Shown: positions 35,910 to 45,110 of the stretch, one piece after another
Layout: each line of letters begins with the position of its first letter
How positions within the stretch are numbered: the stretch's first letter is position 1
NCBI RefSeq assembly: GCF_001552135.1
Contig: NZ_BCQP01000050.1
Coordinates: forward strand, 1-64,000
Length of the DNA: 64,000 nucleotides
Direction: 5' to 3'
Origin: Actinomadura chibensis NBRC 106107
GTDB lineage: Bacteria; Actinomycetota; Actinomycetes; Streptosporangiales; Streptosporangiaceae
Made by a program: the position numbers and the translations under genes
Notes under the pieces: generated by a model
What the model saw: the letters and a program-made list of their open reading frames with translations, nothing else
Databases searched by the model: none
What the model was told of the DNA's origin: nothing

Positions 35910-38900
35910 GTGGCGACCGTGGCCGACGCGTGGCGTCCCACGTCGGAACTGGAGCGCCGACTCCAGGAGACAGTCCGGGCCGGGGACCAGGAGAGCTATT
36001 TCCGCCTCCTCGCGGACAGCGAGCTCGTCGTCCCCGTGCCTCCCGACCTCGTGGACGGGATGCTCGCGGGCGAGGCGCAGCCGTCCTGGCCGACCCAGGA
36101 GGAGGACGGCCGCGTCCACGTGCTCGCCTACACGTCGGCGGCGGCGATGCGCGCCTGCCTCGGGCCGTCCTACCAGCACTTCGTGACGGTCCGGTTCGGC
36201 GACATCGCGGAGACGTGGCCGGACGAGCGCTGGTGGCTCGCCGTCGACGCGCCCGCCCGCGGCGCGACGGCCGCGCTGCCGATCGAGTCGCGGCTGCCCG
36301 CCTGGTTCGTCCGGCAGGTCGCGGCCGGGGACGGCCGCCCGCCGCAGGTCGGCCGCGCGTCCCCGCCCTGGGAGGAACTGCGCGGGCAGCACCGCGAACT
36401 CCCCCGCGAACCGGCCACCGGACCGTCCCCCGAGACGGCGCCCGAACCGATCGGCGAAGCGACCCCCGAACCGGGCCGCGCGCCGGAGCCGGGTCGCACG
36501 CCCGAGCCGGGCCGCGTTCCCGAGCGGGCAGCCGAACAGGCGCCCGAGCGGGTGGCCGAACGGGCGGCCGAGGCGGTGCCCGAGCCGGTCGCCGAGCGGG
36601 CGGGCGAGGCGCAGGGCGGCGCGGCGCGGGCGGAGTTCCAGCCCGCCAACGACGTGGAGCGCGAGCTGCTCCGGGCCGCCGCCAACAACGACCACGACCT
36701 CTTCCTGCAGACGCTCGCCGCGACGGATGTCCTGCTGCCCATCCCGGACGACACCGACTACGCGCTGCGTCCGGGCCGTCCCGGGTTCCCCTGGCAGACG
36801 CGGGAGGTGGACGGGGCGACGGTCGTCCCCGTCTTCACCTCGCCCGAGCGCCTCATCGAGGCCGCCCACGCCGCCGGGACCGGCACGGAGTACATCAGGC
36901 TGCCGTTCACCGTCGTCCTGCGCTACTGGCCCGACCACGGCTGGCTGCTCGCCATCAACTCCGGGTCGCCCGCGGGCGGCACCGTCCTCGCGCAGCAGTT
37001 GCCGGGCCTCGCCGCCTGGGCCGACCAGCGCGCCGCGCAGCGCATGACCGCGGGCTTCGAGCCGCAGAACGACATCGAGCAGCGCCTGTTCGACGCGGCG
37101 CGCCGCCGCGACACCGACGCGTTCTACTCGATCTTGCTCGGCGCGCAGGTGCTCGTCCCCGCCGACCCGGACACGCCGTGGGGCATCGACCCGGCCGATC
37201 CCGGCTTCCCGTGGCGGCCGGTGTCCGTGCACGGGCGGACGTCCATCCAGATCTTCACCTCGCTGAAGTGGATGAACGAGGCGATCGGCTCGTCCCGGTT
37301 CGTGATGCCGACGCTGGTCGACGTCGTCGCGGCGTGGCCGGAGGCGGGGTGGAGCCTCGTCCTCAACCCGGGGACGCCGATCGACGCGAGCCTGCCGGGC
37401 GACCAGGTCCGCGCGCTGCGCGGCCCGGACACCCCGGCCGCGTCGCCCGCCGCCGCTCCGGCCGCCGCTCCGGCCGCCGCGACGCCGCCGCCCCCGGAGG
37501 CGCCCGCGGTCCCGGTGGCGCCCGCCGTTCCCGCGTCCCCCGCTCCGGCATCCGCCGCTCCGGCCGAGCCGGAGGCGGCCGTGCCGAGCGCGCCCGCCGA
37601 GGAGCCCGCGCGGGACGCACCCGAGCCCGCCGCGCCGCGAAGGCCGGGACGGCACGCCGCCGCCGTCCCCGCCGACCCGAACGAGACGGTGGAGGACGTC
37701 CCCGAGCCGTCCGCCCTGCCGAACGCACCCGAACCGCACGACGAGCGCATCGCGCCCCGGGACACGGAGGGACCGGCGCCCGACGCCGAGGAGGCCGCCG
37801 CCGCGCCGGACGACGCCCGGCCGCCCCGCCCCGCCGCCGAGCCCGAGCCCGCGTTCGAGCCCGGGAACCGGATCGACCAGGAGCTGTACGAGGCGGCGTC
37901 CGGCGGCGACTCCGACGGGTTCCTGCGGGTGCTGCTCAACGCCAACGTGCTGGTGCCGATCCCGGACGACGCCCCCCTCGAAGTCACCCCGATCCAGCGC
38001 GACTTCCGCTGGGACGCGGCGCTGCGCACCGAGTCGGCGGTCCAGGTCTTCACCTCGCTGGTGCGGCTGCGCGAGGTCCTGCCGCAGTCGCGGTTCGTGT
38101 ACGCCGACTTCCGCGAGCTGATCAGCGGCTGGCCCCGCGACGAATGGACGATGCTCCTCAACCCGGGCACGCACATCGGCGCGTCCCTGCGCGGCGACCA
38201 GGTACGCGAACTCAGCGAGTGGGCGGCCCGCGTGGGCCTCGCCAACCCCCACCCAGAAGTCCCGTCCCGCCCCGAGCCCCCGGCCCCGCCCGAGCCCCAA
38301 CCGGAGCCACAGCCCCAGCCGATGGCCCCCGGCCACTCCGACCTCCCGGCGCAGCCGGACGTCCCGGCTCACCCCGCGGACCCGAGCCGTTTCGAGGACC
38401 CGAGTCAACAGGAAGTCTCAGCCTGGGCCGAAACACCGGCGCAGCCAGACGTCTCGGCTCAACCCCAAGACCCAAGTCGCCCCGAAGTCCCGAGCCAGCA
38501 GGAACTCTCAGCCTGGGCCGAAACATCAGCCCAGCCGGACGTTTCGACTCGGCCCGGAGTGTCGAGCGTTCCCGAGGTTCCAGCGCAGCCGGAAGTTGCG
38601 GCCCTGTCCGAGGTTCCAAGTGGACCGGAGGTCGCTGACCGGGCCGACGCCTTGGTGCGTCCTGAGGTGCCCGCTCCGACGCGGCCCGAGCCCGAGCCCG
38701 AGTTCGTCCCCGAGCCGGGTTTCGCGGCCGGGCGTCAGCCCGTACACCAGCCGGAGCCGCAGCAGCCGACCGACCTCGACGACCGGGTCGCGTCCCCGAC
38801 GGTCATGCAGAAGGTCGTGCCGCACGGGCACGTCGCCTGGTACCTGGAACAGGGCTACGACAGGGTGGGCGGGTTCGTCCACTCGACGAACGACGTCGGC

Positions 38901-39314
38901 GAGTTGCAGACGCCCGTCCAGCTGTACGAGGCGCTCGGGCTGCTCTACGAGGGGACGCCGTTCTCGCCCGGCGACGAGGGCGTGTACGTGATCCGCTGGC
39001 CCGCGTACTGCCCCGACCTTTACCGGATCCCCTTCGGCGGACGGAACGAGGACGAGTTGGCGTCCTGGGGCGAGGCGGGCTGGGTCATCGAACGGCCGCC
39101 GTTCCTCGGCACGGGTTTCGCGCCGGGCAGCGCCGGGTCCATCCGCGAGTACAAGGTGGACAGCGTCCGGCTCCCCTACGGAGCGGAGATGTACTACCTC
39201 TCGGGCGACCGGACCGAGCGGTTCGTGGCCATGTACGACCCGGACCGGCTCGCCTGGCTGCGCCCGGACGCGAACGCCCAGTCGTGGAACGGACGGACGG
39301 AGGCCGCGGAGTGA
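35910..39314 (+). CDS. Large protein with four SseB-like repeats and a C-terminal domain
   Basis: The 1134-residue product starts at GTG 35910 (GGAGG nine bases upstream). Four SseB-N-like modules are seen at about 8-115, 245-375, 385-500 and 645-770. Each has the pattern NDxExxLxxAAxxxDxxxFxxxLxxxxVLVPIPxD, a WxxRxVxGxxxVxVFTS strand and a final WxLxxNPGxxIxAxLxxxQ. Linkers are Pro/Glu/Ala-rich; the last (770-940) has imperfect ~30-residue repeats. The final ~190 residues form a separate globular domain (HVAWYLEQGYDRVGGFV, LYRIPFGG, GWVIERPPFLGTGF, LPYGAEMYYL). I do not recognise that domain. The next gene is translationally coupled. Confidence 0.8.
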   Translation: MATVADAWRPTSELERRLQETVRAGDQESYFRLLADSELVVPVPPDLVDGMLAGEAQPSWPTQEEDGRVHVLAYTSAAAMRACLGPSYQHFVTVRFGDIAETWPDERWWLAVDAPARGATAALPIESRLPAWFVRQVAAGDGRPPQVGRASPPWEELRGQHRELPREPATGPSPETAPEPIGEATPEPGRAPEPGRTPEPGRVPERAAEQAPERVAERAAEAVPEPVAERAGEAQGGAARAEFQPANDVERELLRAAANNDHDLFLQTLAATDVLLPIPDDTDYALRPGRPGFPWQTREVDGATVVPVFTSPERLIEAAHAAGTGTEYIRLPFTVVLRYWPDHGWLLAINSGSPAGGTVLAQQLPGLAAWADQRAAQRMTAGFEPQNDIEQRLFDAARRRDTDAFYSILLGAQVLVPADPDTPWGIDPADPGFPWRPVSVHGRTSIQIFTSLKWMNEAIGSSRFVMPTLVDVVAAWPEAGWSLVLNPGTPIDASLPGDQVRALRGPDTPAASPAAAPAAAPAAATPPPPEAPAVPVAPAVPASPAPASAAPAEPEAAVPSAPAEEPARDAPEPAAPRRPGRHAAAVPADPNETVEDVPEPSALPNAPEPHDERIAPRDTEGPAPDAEEAAAAPDDARPPRPAAEPEPAFEPGNRIDQELYEAASGGDSDGFLRVLLNANVLVPIPDDAPLEVTPIQRDFRWDAALRTESAVQVFTSLVRLREVLPQSRFVYADFRELISGWPRDEWTMLLNPGTHIGASLRGDQVRELSEWAARVGLANPHPEVPSRPEPPAPPEPQPEPQPQPMAPGHSDLPAQPDVPAHPADPSRFEDPSQQEVSAWAETPAQPDVSAQPQDPSRPEVPSQQELSAWAETSAQPDVSTRPGVSSVPEVPAQPEVAALSEVPSGPEVADRADALVRPEVPAPTRPEPEPEFVPEPGFAAGRQPVHQPEPQQPTDLDDRVASPTVMQKVVPHGHVAWYLEQGYDRVGGFVHSTNDVGELQTPVQLYEALGLLYEGTPFSPGDEGVYVIRWPAYCPDLYRIPFGGRNEDELASWGEAGWVIERPPFLGTGFAPGSAGSIREYKVDSVRLPYGAEMYYLSGDRTERFVAMYDPDRLAWLRPDANAQSWNGRTEAAE

Positions 39315-39679
39315 TCCGGGACGGTTACGTCGCGCGCTGGCTCGGCCGCGACTTCGAGGCGGCGCCCGGCGCGGACGGCGAGGTCAGGCTGTACGCGCCC
39401 GCCCCGACCGACGGGTTCGAGGAGATCCGCGCCGGACGGTTCCGGCGGATCGTCCCCGCGTCCGAGGTGGAGGAACTGCGGTACGTCCGCACCACGTGCC
39501 GCTGGCGCGGTGAGCGGTTCGTCATCGTCGGTGAGCACGAGACCTGGCTGCGCGTCGAATTCGCGGGCGGACGCGCGACGGTCGCCGAGGGCCTCGGGCT
39601 CGACCGGGTCGACCTGGGAGTCTGGCAATCCTGGGCACCGAGGTCAGAAGTCGAAGACGTCCGGGAAGAGATGATCTAA
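39311..39679 (+). CDS. Hypothetical protein coupled to the SseB-repeat protein
   Basis: The 122-residue product starts at a GTG overlapping the upstream stop (GTGA). It is a small alpha/beta protein: YVARWLGRDFEAAPGADGEVRLYAP, PASEVEELRYVRTTCRWRG, GEHETWLRVEFAGG and LGVWQSWAPRSEVEDVREE. No signal peptide and no catalytic motif. The tight coupling to a multidomain protein with a variable C-terminal domain is the arrangement seen for immunity proteins, but that role is a guess. Confidence 0.72.
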   Translation: MIRDGYVARWLGRDFEAAPGADGEVRLYAPAPTDGFEEIRAGRFRRIVPASEVEELRYVRTTCRWRGERFVIVGEHETWLRVEFAGGRATVAEGLGLDRVDLGVWQSWAPRSEVEDVREEMI

Positions 39680-39793
39680 TCCTGAACGGGGTTGATTTGG
39701 TCCATTGATCCGTGTTCGCATGGCTCCCGAGGCGAACCCTCGACCCAGAACGGCGCATGCGTACAACGGCGACGCGACGGAGGTGCTGCGGCA

Positions 39794-40828
39794 GTGATCT
39801 GCCGACCAGCGGTGAAACCGATCTTTGTGGGGCTCGGCACGGCCGCCATCCTGGCCGCGGGCGGCGCGTCCGCCATCGCGATCGCCGAGACCCCCTCGAC
39901 GTCGCCCACCGCCACAGACTCGTCCTCACCGCTCCCCGCCCAGCCGACCAGCCTCAAGGTAAAAGTCGTCGTGGATGCCACGAGCGCCAAGGCGGGCGAT
40001 TGGATAACCGTCACGACGACCGTCCAGACCGACGCCGGTGAGATGAAGGGCGTCAAGGTCACGGCGATCGACCTGACGATGCCGCCAAAGACGAAGCTTG
40101 AGTACCAGGGAGCATGTCCCCCGCCCCCGAAGGCCCCGAGTTGCACGCTGGGGACCGTGGGCACCGAGCCCGAGACAATCACCACGTTGGTCCGCGTCCC
40201 CAAGGATACGAAGTCCAAGGTCACGTTGATCTACAAGGTGACCCTGTCGGGGACCGCCTCGGAGGGCAAGTCCCTGGCGGGAGTCAACGAGTCCCCTCAG
40301 CTCACATTCACTCCCCTCCCACCGACGAAGCCGCCGCCGGGCAAGCCGACGAAGAAGCCCACTAAGAAGCCGACCAAGAAGCCCAGCAAGTCGCCGTCGA
40401 GCAATGGGGGCGGTTCTGGGAGCGGCGGGTCCGGTGGCGGATCGGGCGGGTCCGGCGGTGGTGGGACGGGGTCCGGGTCGGGGACGGGCGGGGTGCTGCC
40501 GCCCGCGCCGAACTCGTCGTTCGACCCGCGGAACCCGCAGGTGGCGCTGCCGCCCATCGCGAGTCCCGTCCCGCAGAACCCGTCGGTGGCGCCGAGCCCG
40601 GCGGTGACGCCGCAGAGCCGGTTGCAGGGCAACAACGCGCCCGTCGCGCAGGACCTCACGTTCGAGCGGATCGCGAGCACGCAGATCGCGTGGCTCGCGG
40701 CGCTGATGGTGGCGTTCTCGCTGCTGCTGACGCAGGTGCGGCTCGGCCGCCGGCGGCAGCCCGCCGGGGACCCGAAGCGCCTGAAGGGGACGCACCGCCG
40801 TCCGCGCAAGGGCGTCTTCGGCAAGTGA
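39794..40828 (+). CDS. Exported membrane-anchored protein, Lys/Pro and Gly-rich
   Basis: The 344-residue product starts at GTG 39794, with GGAGGTG upstream. A signal sequence (IFVGLGTAAILAAGGASAIAIA) is followed by one beta-sandwich domain (LKVKVVVDATSAKAGDWITVTTTVQ, residues ~50-165) of the DUF11/CARDB type. A repeat of KPTK units, a Gly/Ser tract and a Pro/Asn-rich linker follow. The C-terminus has one membrane helix (IAWLAALMVAFSLLLTQV) and a basic cytoplasmic tail. This is a cell-envelope protein exposed outside with a C-terminal anchor. Function unknown. Confidence 0.8.
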   Translation: MICRPAVKPIFVGLGTAAILAAGGASAIAIAETPSTSPTATDSSSPLPAQPTSLKVKVVVDATSAKAGDWITVTTTVQTDAGEMKGVKVTAIDLTMPPKTKLEYQGACPPPPKAPSCTLGTVGTEPETITTLVRVPKDTKSKVTLIYKVTLSGTASEGKSLAGVNESPQLTFTPLPPTKPPPGKPTKKPTKKPTKKPSKSPSSNGGGSGSGGSGGGSGGSGGGGTGSGSGTGGVLPPAPNSSFDPRNPQVALPPIASPVPQNPSVAPSPAVTPQSRLQGNNAPVAQDLTFERIASTQIAWLAALMVAFSLLLTQVRLGRRRQPAGDPKRLKGTHRRPRKGVFGK

Positions 40829-40845
40829 CCGGCGGCTGAGCCGGG

Positions 40846-41670
40846 TCAGGACGGCAGGTCGCGGACGAGCGCGTGGCAGGCGATCGCGGCCGCCGCGGTG
40901 ACGTTGAGCGAGTCGACGCCGTTCGCCATGGCACGCGCGCTCATCGGGATGCAGACGCGCTGGTCGGCCTCGTCCAGCCAGCGGGACGAGAGGCCGTCGC
41001 CCTCCGAGCCGAGCATGAGGGCGACGCGGCCGCCGGTCGCCGCGACGTCCAGCGGCGTGGCCGCCTGGTCGGGGGTGAGCGCGAGGAGGGTGAACCCGGT
41101 GGCGCGCAGCTTGGCCAGGTCGTCGTGCCGGTTGGCCATGCGGGCGTAGGGGATCGCGAACACCGCCCCCATGGAGACCTTGATCGCGCGGCGGTACAGC
41201 GGGTCGGCGCACCTCGGGGACAGGACGATCGCGTCGACGCCGAGCGCGGCGGCGCACCGGTAGATGGAGCCGACGTTCGCGTGGTCGACGAGGTCCTCCA
41301 GGACGAGGACGCGCCGGGCCTCCGCGACGACGGCGTCCATGCCGGGCAGCGGGAGCCGTTCGAGGGACGCGAGCGCGCCCCGGTGCACCTGGAACCCGGT
41401 GACCGCCTCCAGGGCCGCGTCGTCGGCGACGTAGACGGGGGCGTCCACGCCGTCGAGGACGTCGGCGAGCGGCTCGAACCAGCGCCGGGCCATCAGCACC
41501 GACCGGACGGGATGCCCCGCCGCGATCGCGCGCCGGATGACCTTCTCCCCCTCGGCGACGAACAGGCCGTGCTCGGCCTCCAGGCTCTTGCGCAGGTTCA
41601 CGTCGCGGAGCCGCACGTAGTCGGCGAGGCGCGGGTCTGCGGGGTCGGTGACGGGAACCAGGCTGGCCAT
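40846..41670 (-). CDS. SpoU/TrmH-family RNA 2'-O-methyltransferase
   Basis: The 274-residue product starts at ATG 41670 (GGGGG adjacent); upstream in-frame sequence lacks family similarity. The N-terminal substrate-binding domain shows HGLFVAEGEKVIRRAI. The SPOUT domain shows motif 1 VLVLEDLVDHANVGSIYRCAAALGVDAI, motif 2 ALMLGSEGDGLS and motif 3 IPMSARANGVDSLNV-like (IPMSARAMANGVDSLNVTAA). The enzyme methylates a ribose 2'-OH in rRNA or tRNA. It overlaps no gene and faces the previous one tail to tail. Confidence 0.93.
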   Translation of the reverse strand: MASLVPVTDPADPRLADYVRLRDVNLRKSLEAEHGLFVAEGEKVIRRAIAAGHPVRSVLMARRWFEPLADVLDGVDAPVYVADDAALEAVTGFQVHRGALASLERLPLPGMDAVVAEARRVLVLEDLVDHANVGSIYRCAAALGVDAIVLSPRCADPLYRRAIKVSMGAVFAIPYARMANRHDDLAKLRATGFTLLALTPDQAATPLDVAATGGRVALMLGSEGDGLSSRWLDEADQRVCIPMSARAMANGVDSLNVTAAAAIACHALVRDLPS

Positions 41671-42327
41671 CCCCCAAGTCTGCCAACCCCGGGCACGGCG
41701 CCCCGACTCGGACCGCCGGATTTCGCCGCCGCCCGTTGTCGGAATCTGCGGGAAAGGGCCGCGCATTCCGTCGAATGTGATGGACGACGCTTCCGATGCC
41801 TCCGACCGGAGGCCGTCTCCAGTGGTGGACCGACCGTCGCGGACGCGGCCGCCCCGCGCTGACCGGCGCCGCGGCCGCGTCCTCGCGAATGGCGTTCCGG
41901 GCACGTTCCAGAACCAGATCTTGAAGGCCGATGAACGGAATGGGACGCCATTACCAGAACGGCCGAGGCCACGCGCGGCACGGCCGAGAATGGCCATTTC
42001 ACGTCAGGAAATTTCCAAGGTCGCCGCCGAACGGTTCGTCACCCGTCCCATGTGATCGGACACGGACGGTACCGGTCCGCCGCCGCACGCCTTATATACG
42101 TGGAACGTTGCGATCACCTCCGGACGGGCGGTGACCGTTCCGCGCGGGACGCCACCGTGCGCACCCCCGTGCTCGCGCACCGTCACCGCTCTGACCAGCA
42201 ACGGGAACGTCAGGACAGGCGCTGATGACCTGCGTCATTATCACTTTTGAGTTCTTTGTAACCTCTGGTTCGTACTACTACAGTGCCGGGGAACATCGGC
42301 GGGTTTCTGGTGAATCGAGGGCAGGCC
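41671..42327. other. 657-bp region without a gene
   Basis: Frames here have shadow-like composition and I see no RNA gene. The last 90 bases are distinctly less G+C-rich. TTGAGT (42247-42252) and a TAC-rich stretch near 42273-42281 may be the promoter of the next gene. No terminator was recognised. Confidence 0.4.
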
Positions 42328-44712
42328 ATGAGCGGACGTCATCGCAATGACTTCCCCGAGGGGACGGGGGACGGCGGGTACGACCCGTCCACCCCCGTCT
42401 TCGGGCCGGCCAACGACGGATCCTCGGACTGGTTCGGAACCCGCGACAGCGGCCCCCTCAACCAGCCGCCCCTCCAGCCGCCGCCCGCGCAACCGCAGGC
42501 GGCTCCGCCACCGGCCCAGCCGAGCCCGCAGAGCCCGCCGCCGGGGGCGTCCGGCGAGACTCCCCAGTGGTTCACGCCGCGCCAGTCCGGCGAGCAGCCC
42601 GTGTACGGATCGGGCGACTACGGAACGGCGGCGGGCGCGTCCGACACCGGCCCGTACGGCCGGCCGAGCGAGTACAACCAGCCGGGCGAGTACGGCCCGC
42701 CCAGTGAGTACGGCGGCGCGCCGGGAGGCGGGTACGGGGAGCCGGGCCCGCCGTCGGAGAGCTCCCGCTCGCCCCTCGCCGGGTCCGGGTACAGCGAGTA
42801 CGACTCGATCCGCAGCTCCGACGGAGGCCCGTCCGGCTACTTCGGCGGCGGGACGGGCGGCGGCGACTCCGGCGGCTACGACTCGGGCGGCTACGACTCG
42901 GGCGGCTACGACTCCGGGGGTTCGGGCGGGTCCGGCGGCTACGGCGGCGGGTCCGGCGGCTACGAGCACGGGCGGCGCAAGCGCAAACGCAGCGCGACCG
43001 CGCTGATCGGGCCGATGGCGGGCGCCGCGGGCCTCGCGCTCCTGCTCGGCGTCGGCGTGTACGCGTTCGCCGAGAGCGGCGGCTGCTCCGGCGACGGCGC
43101 GATGAACCTCACGGTCGCGGCCGCCCCGGACATCGCGCCGGTCGTGGAGAAGGCGGCCGGACGCTTCAACGACGCCAAGCACAAGTCCGGCGGCAAGTGC
43201 GTCCGGGCCACCGTGAAGCGGGCGGAGCCCGCGTCGGTGTCGACGCTGCTGTCCGGGCAGGGGGTGACCGACGCGGCCAACGAGCGGCCGGACGTGTGGA
43301 TCCCCGACTCGTCGCTGTGGACGGCCCTCGCCCAGTCGGCGAGCGGCGGCGGCATCGGCAAGGGCGGCATCAGCCCCACGAAGACGTCCCTCGCGACGAG
43401 CCCGATCGTGGTCGGGCTGCCGCAGTCGCTCGCGCAGCAGCTCAAGCAGCAGGGCATCACCGCCGCCCCGTCCTGGGACAACCTGCTCAAGGCGGCGGGC
43501 GGCGTCGCGGGCGGCGCGGTCACCAAGAACCAGATGATCCCGGCGGGCACGGTGCGCCTCGTCGTGCCGGACCCGACGAAGAACGCGGCGGGCATGGGCT
43601 CGCTGATGATCACCAGCACGCTGCTGGCGAACGACCCGAACCGCGACACGATCTTCACCGGCATCGTGCGGACGGTGCGGGAGAGCACCGTCCCGACGGT
43701 GGCGGCCGAGTTCGAGCAGTTCCGCAAGGGACGGGCGGGCAAGCAGCCGATCTCGCTGTCGTCCGAGCAGGCCCTCTGGCAGTACAACCAGTCGAAGCCG
43801 GGCGAGCCCGCGGTCGCGCTGTACCCGCTCGAAGGCACGCTGTCGATGGACTACCCGTTCACCATCACCAGCAAGGACGACGCCAAGGCGGAGGGCGCGC
43901 GGCTGCTGGAGAAGGCGATGAGCACGGAGGCCACCCGCGGCGACGTCCTGGACCTCGGCTTCCGCACCCCGGACGGCAAGGCGCCCGGCGGCTTCGACCA
44001 GAAGGCGGGCGTCAGCCCGGCCCGGCCGCGCCAGCTCCCCGCGCCGCAGACCGAGGACGTCGCGAAGACCATGCAGGCGTGGGCGAAGCTGACGCTCGGG
44101 CTGCGCATGCTGACGCTGATCGACGTGTCCGGCTCGATGGCGGAGCAGGTCGGGCCGAGCCTGAACCGGCTCCAGGCCATCGCGCAGGTGTCGCAGAGCG
44201 GGCTGAGCATGATGTCGAACGACACCGAGCTCGGCCAGTGGCTCTTCTCGACGGACATGAACGGCTCCGCCCCGTACAAGGAGACGATCCCGATCGGGCC
44301 GCTCGGCGAGCGCGTCGGCTCGACCACGCGGCGCGGCCTGTTCCTGTCCGCGCTCAACCAGATGCAGCCGAAGCCGAACGGCGACACCGGCCTCTACCGG
44401 ACGCTCCTCGCCGCCTACAAGACGATGAACAGGACCTACAAGCCCGAGTTCGGCAACTCGATCCTGCTGCTCACCGACGGCAAGAACGACGACCCGGGCG
44501 GCCCGTCGCTGCAGGAGACGCTGAAGCAGCTCAAGGGCATGCAGGACCCGAACAAGCCCATCCAGGTCAACATGATCGGGTTCGGCAAGGGCGTGGACCG
44601 GAACGAGCTCCAGCAGATCGCGAACGTCACGTACGGGAACGTGGAGATCGCGATGACCCCCGACGAGATCAAGAAGATCTTCCTGAAGATGCTGTCCCGG
44701 CGCATCGAGTGA
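42328..44712 (+). CDS. Exported substrate-binding/VWA-domain protein
   Basis: The 794-residue product starts at ATG 42328 (GAGGGCAGG upstream). The first ~210 residues are disordered, rich in Pro/Gln then Gly/Ser/Tyr, with YDSGG repeats. A membrane helix (ALIGPMAGAAGLALLLGVGVYAF, near 230) follows. Residues ~255-560 resemble a periplasmic substrate-binding fold (MNLTVAAAPDIAPVVEKAAGRF; DVWIPDSSLW). The C-terminal ~200 residues are a von Willebrand A domain with the metal site DVSGSM and LLLTDGKND. It is anchored at the membrane with the VWA domain outside. Known in actinomycetes; role unclear. Confidence 0.87.
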   Translation: MSGRHRNDFPEGTGDGGYDPSTPVFGPANDGSSDWFGTRDSGPLNQPPLQPPPAQPQAAPPPAQPSPQSPPPGASGETPQWFTPRQSGEQPVYGSGDYGTAAGASDTGPYGRPSEYNQPGEYGPPSEYGGAPGGGYGEPGPPSESSRSPLAGSGYSEYDSIRSSDGGPSGYFGGGTGGGDSGGYDSGGYDSGGYDSGGSGGSGGYGGGSGGYEHGRRKRKRSATALIGPMAGAAGLALLLGVGVYAFAESGGCSGDGAMNLTVAAAPDIAPVVEKAAGRFNDAKHKSGGKCVRATVKRAEPASVSTLLSGQGVTDAANERPDVWIPDSSLWTALAQSASGGGIGKGGISPTKTSLATSPIVVGLPQSLAQQLKQQGITAAPSWDNLLKAAGGVAGGAVTKNQMIPAGTVRLVVPDPTKNAAGMGSLMITSTLLANDPNRDTIFTGIVRTVRESTVPTVAAEFEQFRKGRAGKQPISLSSEQALWQYNQSKPGEPAVALYPLEGTLSMDYPFTITSKDDAKAEGARLLEKAMSTEATRGDVLDLGFRTPDGKAPGGFDQKAGVSPARPRQLPAPQTEDVAKTMQAWAKLTLGLRMLTLIDVSGSMAEQVGPSLNRLQAIAQVSQSGLSMMSNDTELGQWLFSTDMNGSAPYKETIPIGPLGERVGSTTRRGLFLSALNQMQPKPNGDTGLYRTLLAAYKTMNRTYKPEFGNSILLLTDGKNDDPGGPSLQETLKQLKGMQDPNKPIQVNMIGFGKGVDRNELQQIANVTYGNVEIAMTPDEIKKIFLKMLSRRIE

Positions 44713-45110
44713 GCGCTCCTCACCCTCGGCAGGGTCGCGCAGGTCACGTCCCCGCGGCCGGGCCGGACGGGTCCCGGGTGAGAATTGCGCGCCGCTCCGC
44801 ACTCGGTGATCATGCGAATGCGCCTGGTAGTTCCCGGTTTTTTCCGGCGATCCGTGTCAACCGGGCGGCCCCCTCGATCGTCAATTCATGTGGAGGCCCG
44901 ACGGGGAGCGGGGCCGTCGGGCCTCCGACCCGCTCTCCCTCCCCGACCCGTGACGGGGGGCGGAGCCGCACCTGACGAGGCGGCTCAGGGGCCGTCGGCC
45001 GGGAGGCCGGGACCCCGAGGGAGAGCGCATCGCTCCCCAAATGATCTTCAGTCCGGTCCGCGGCGTCGCGGACGCGGACTTTCGTATCCCCCAGCCCGCG
45101 GGAGGACCCT
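44713..45110. other. 398-bp intergenic region
   Basis: Holds the terminator at 44892-44926 and, near 45055-45072, a small GTCCGCG/CGCGGAC hairpin close to the sigma-factor gene. No gene seen. Confidence 0.5.
44892..44926 (+). terminator. Terminator after VWA gene
   Basis: A perfect 13-bp stem (44892-44904 with 44914-44926) and 9-base loop. There is no T tract. Confidence 0.75.

Noticed and set aside
35199..38408. Over 1000-codon minus-strand frame opposite the SseB-repeat gene
   Set aside because: Arg/Gly low-complexity translation antisense to a protein with four recognisable modules; no start signal.
40340..40400. CRISPR-like short repeats (KPTK codons)
   Set aside because: They are in-frame codon repeats of a Lys/Pro linker, 12 bases each, with no spacers.
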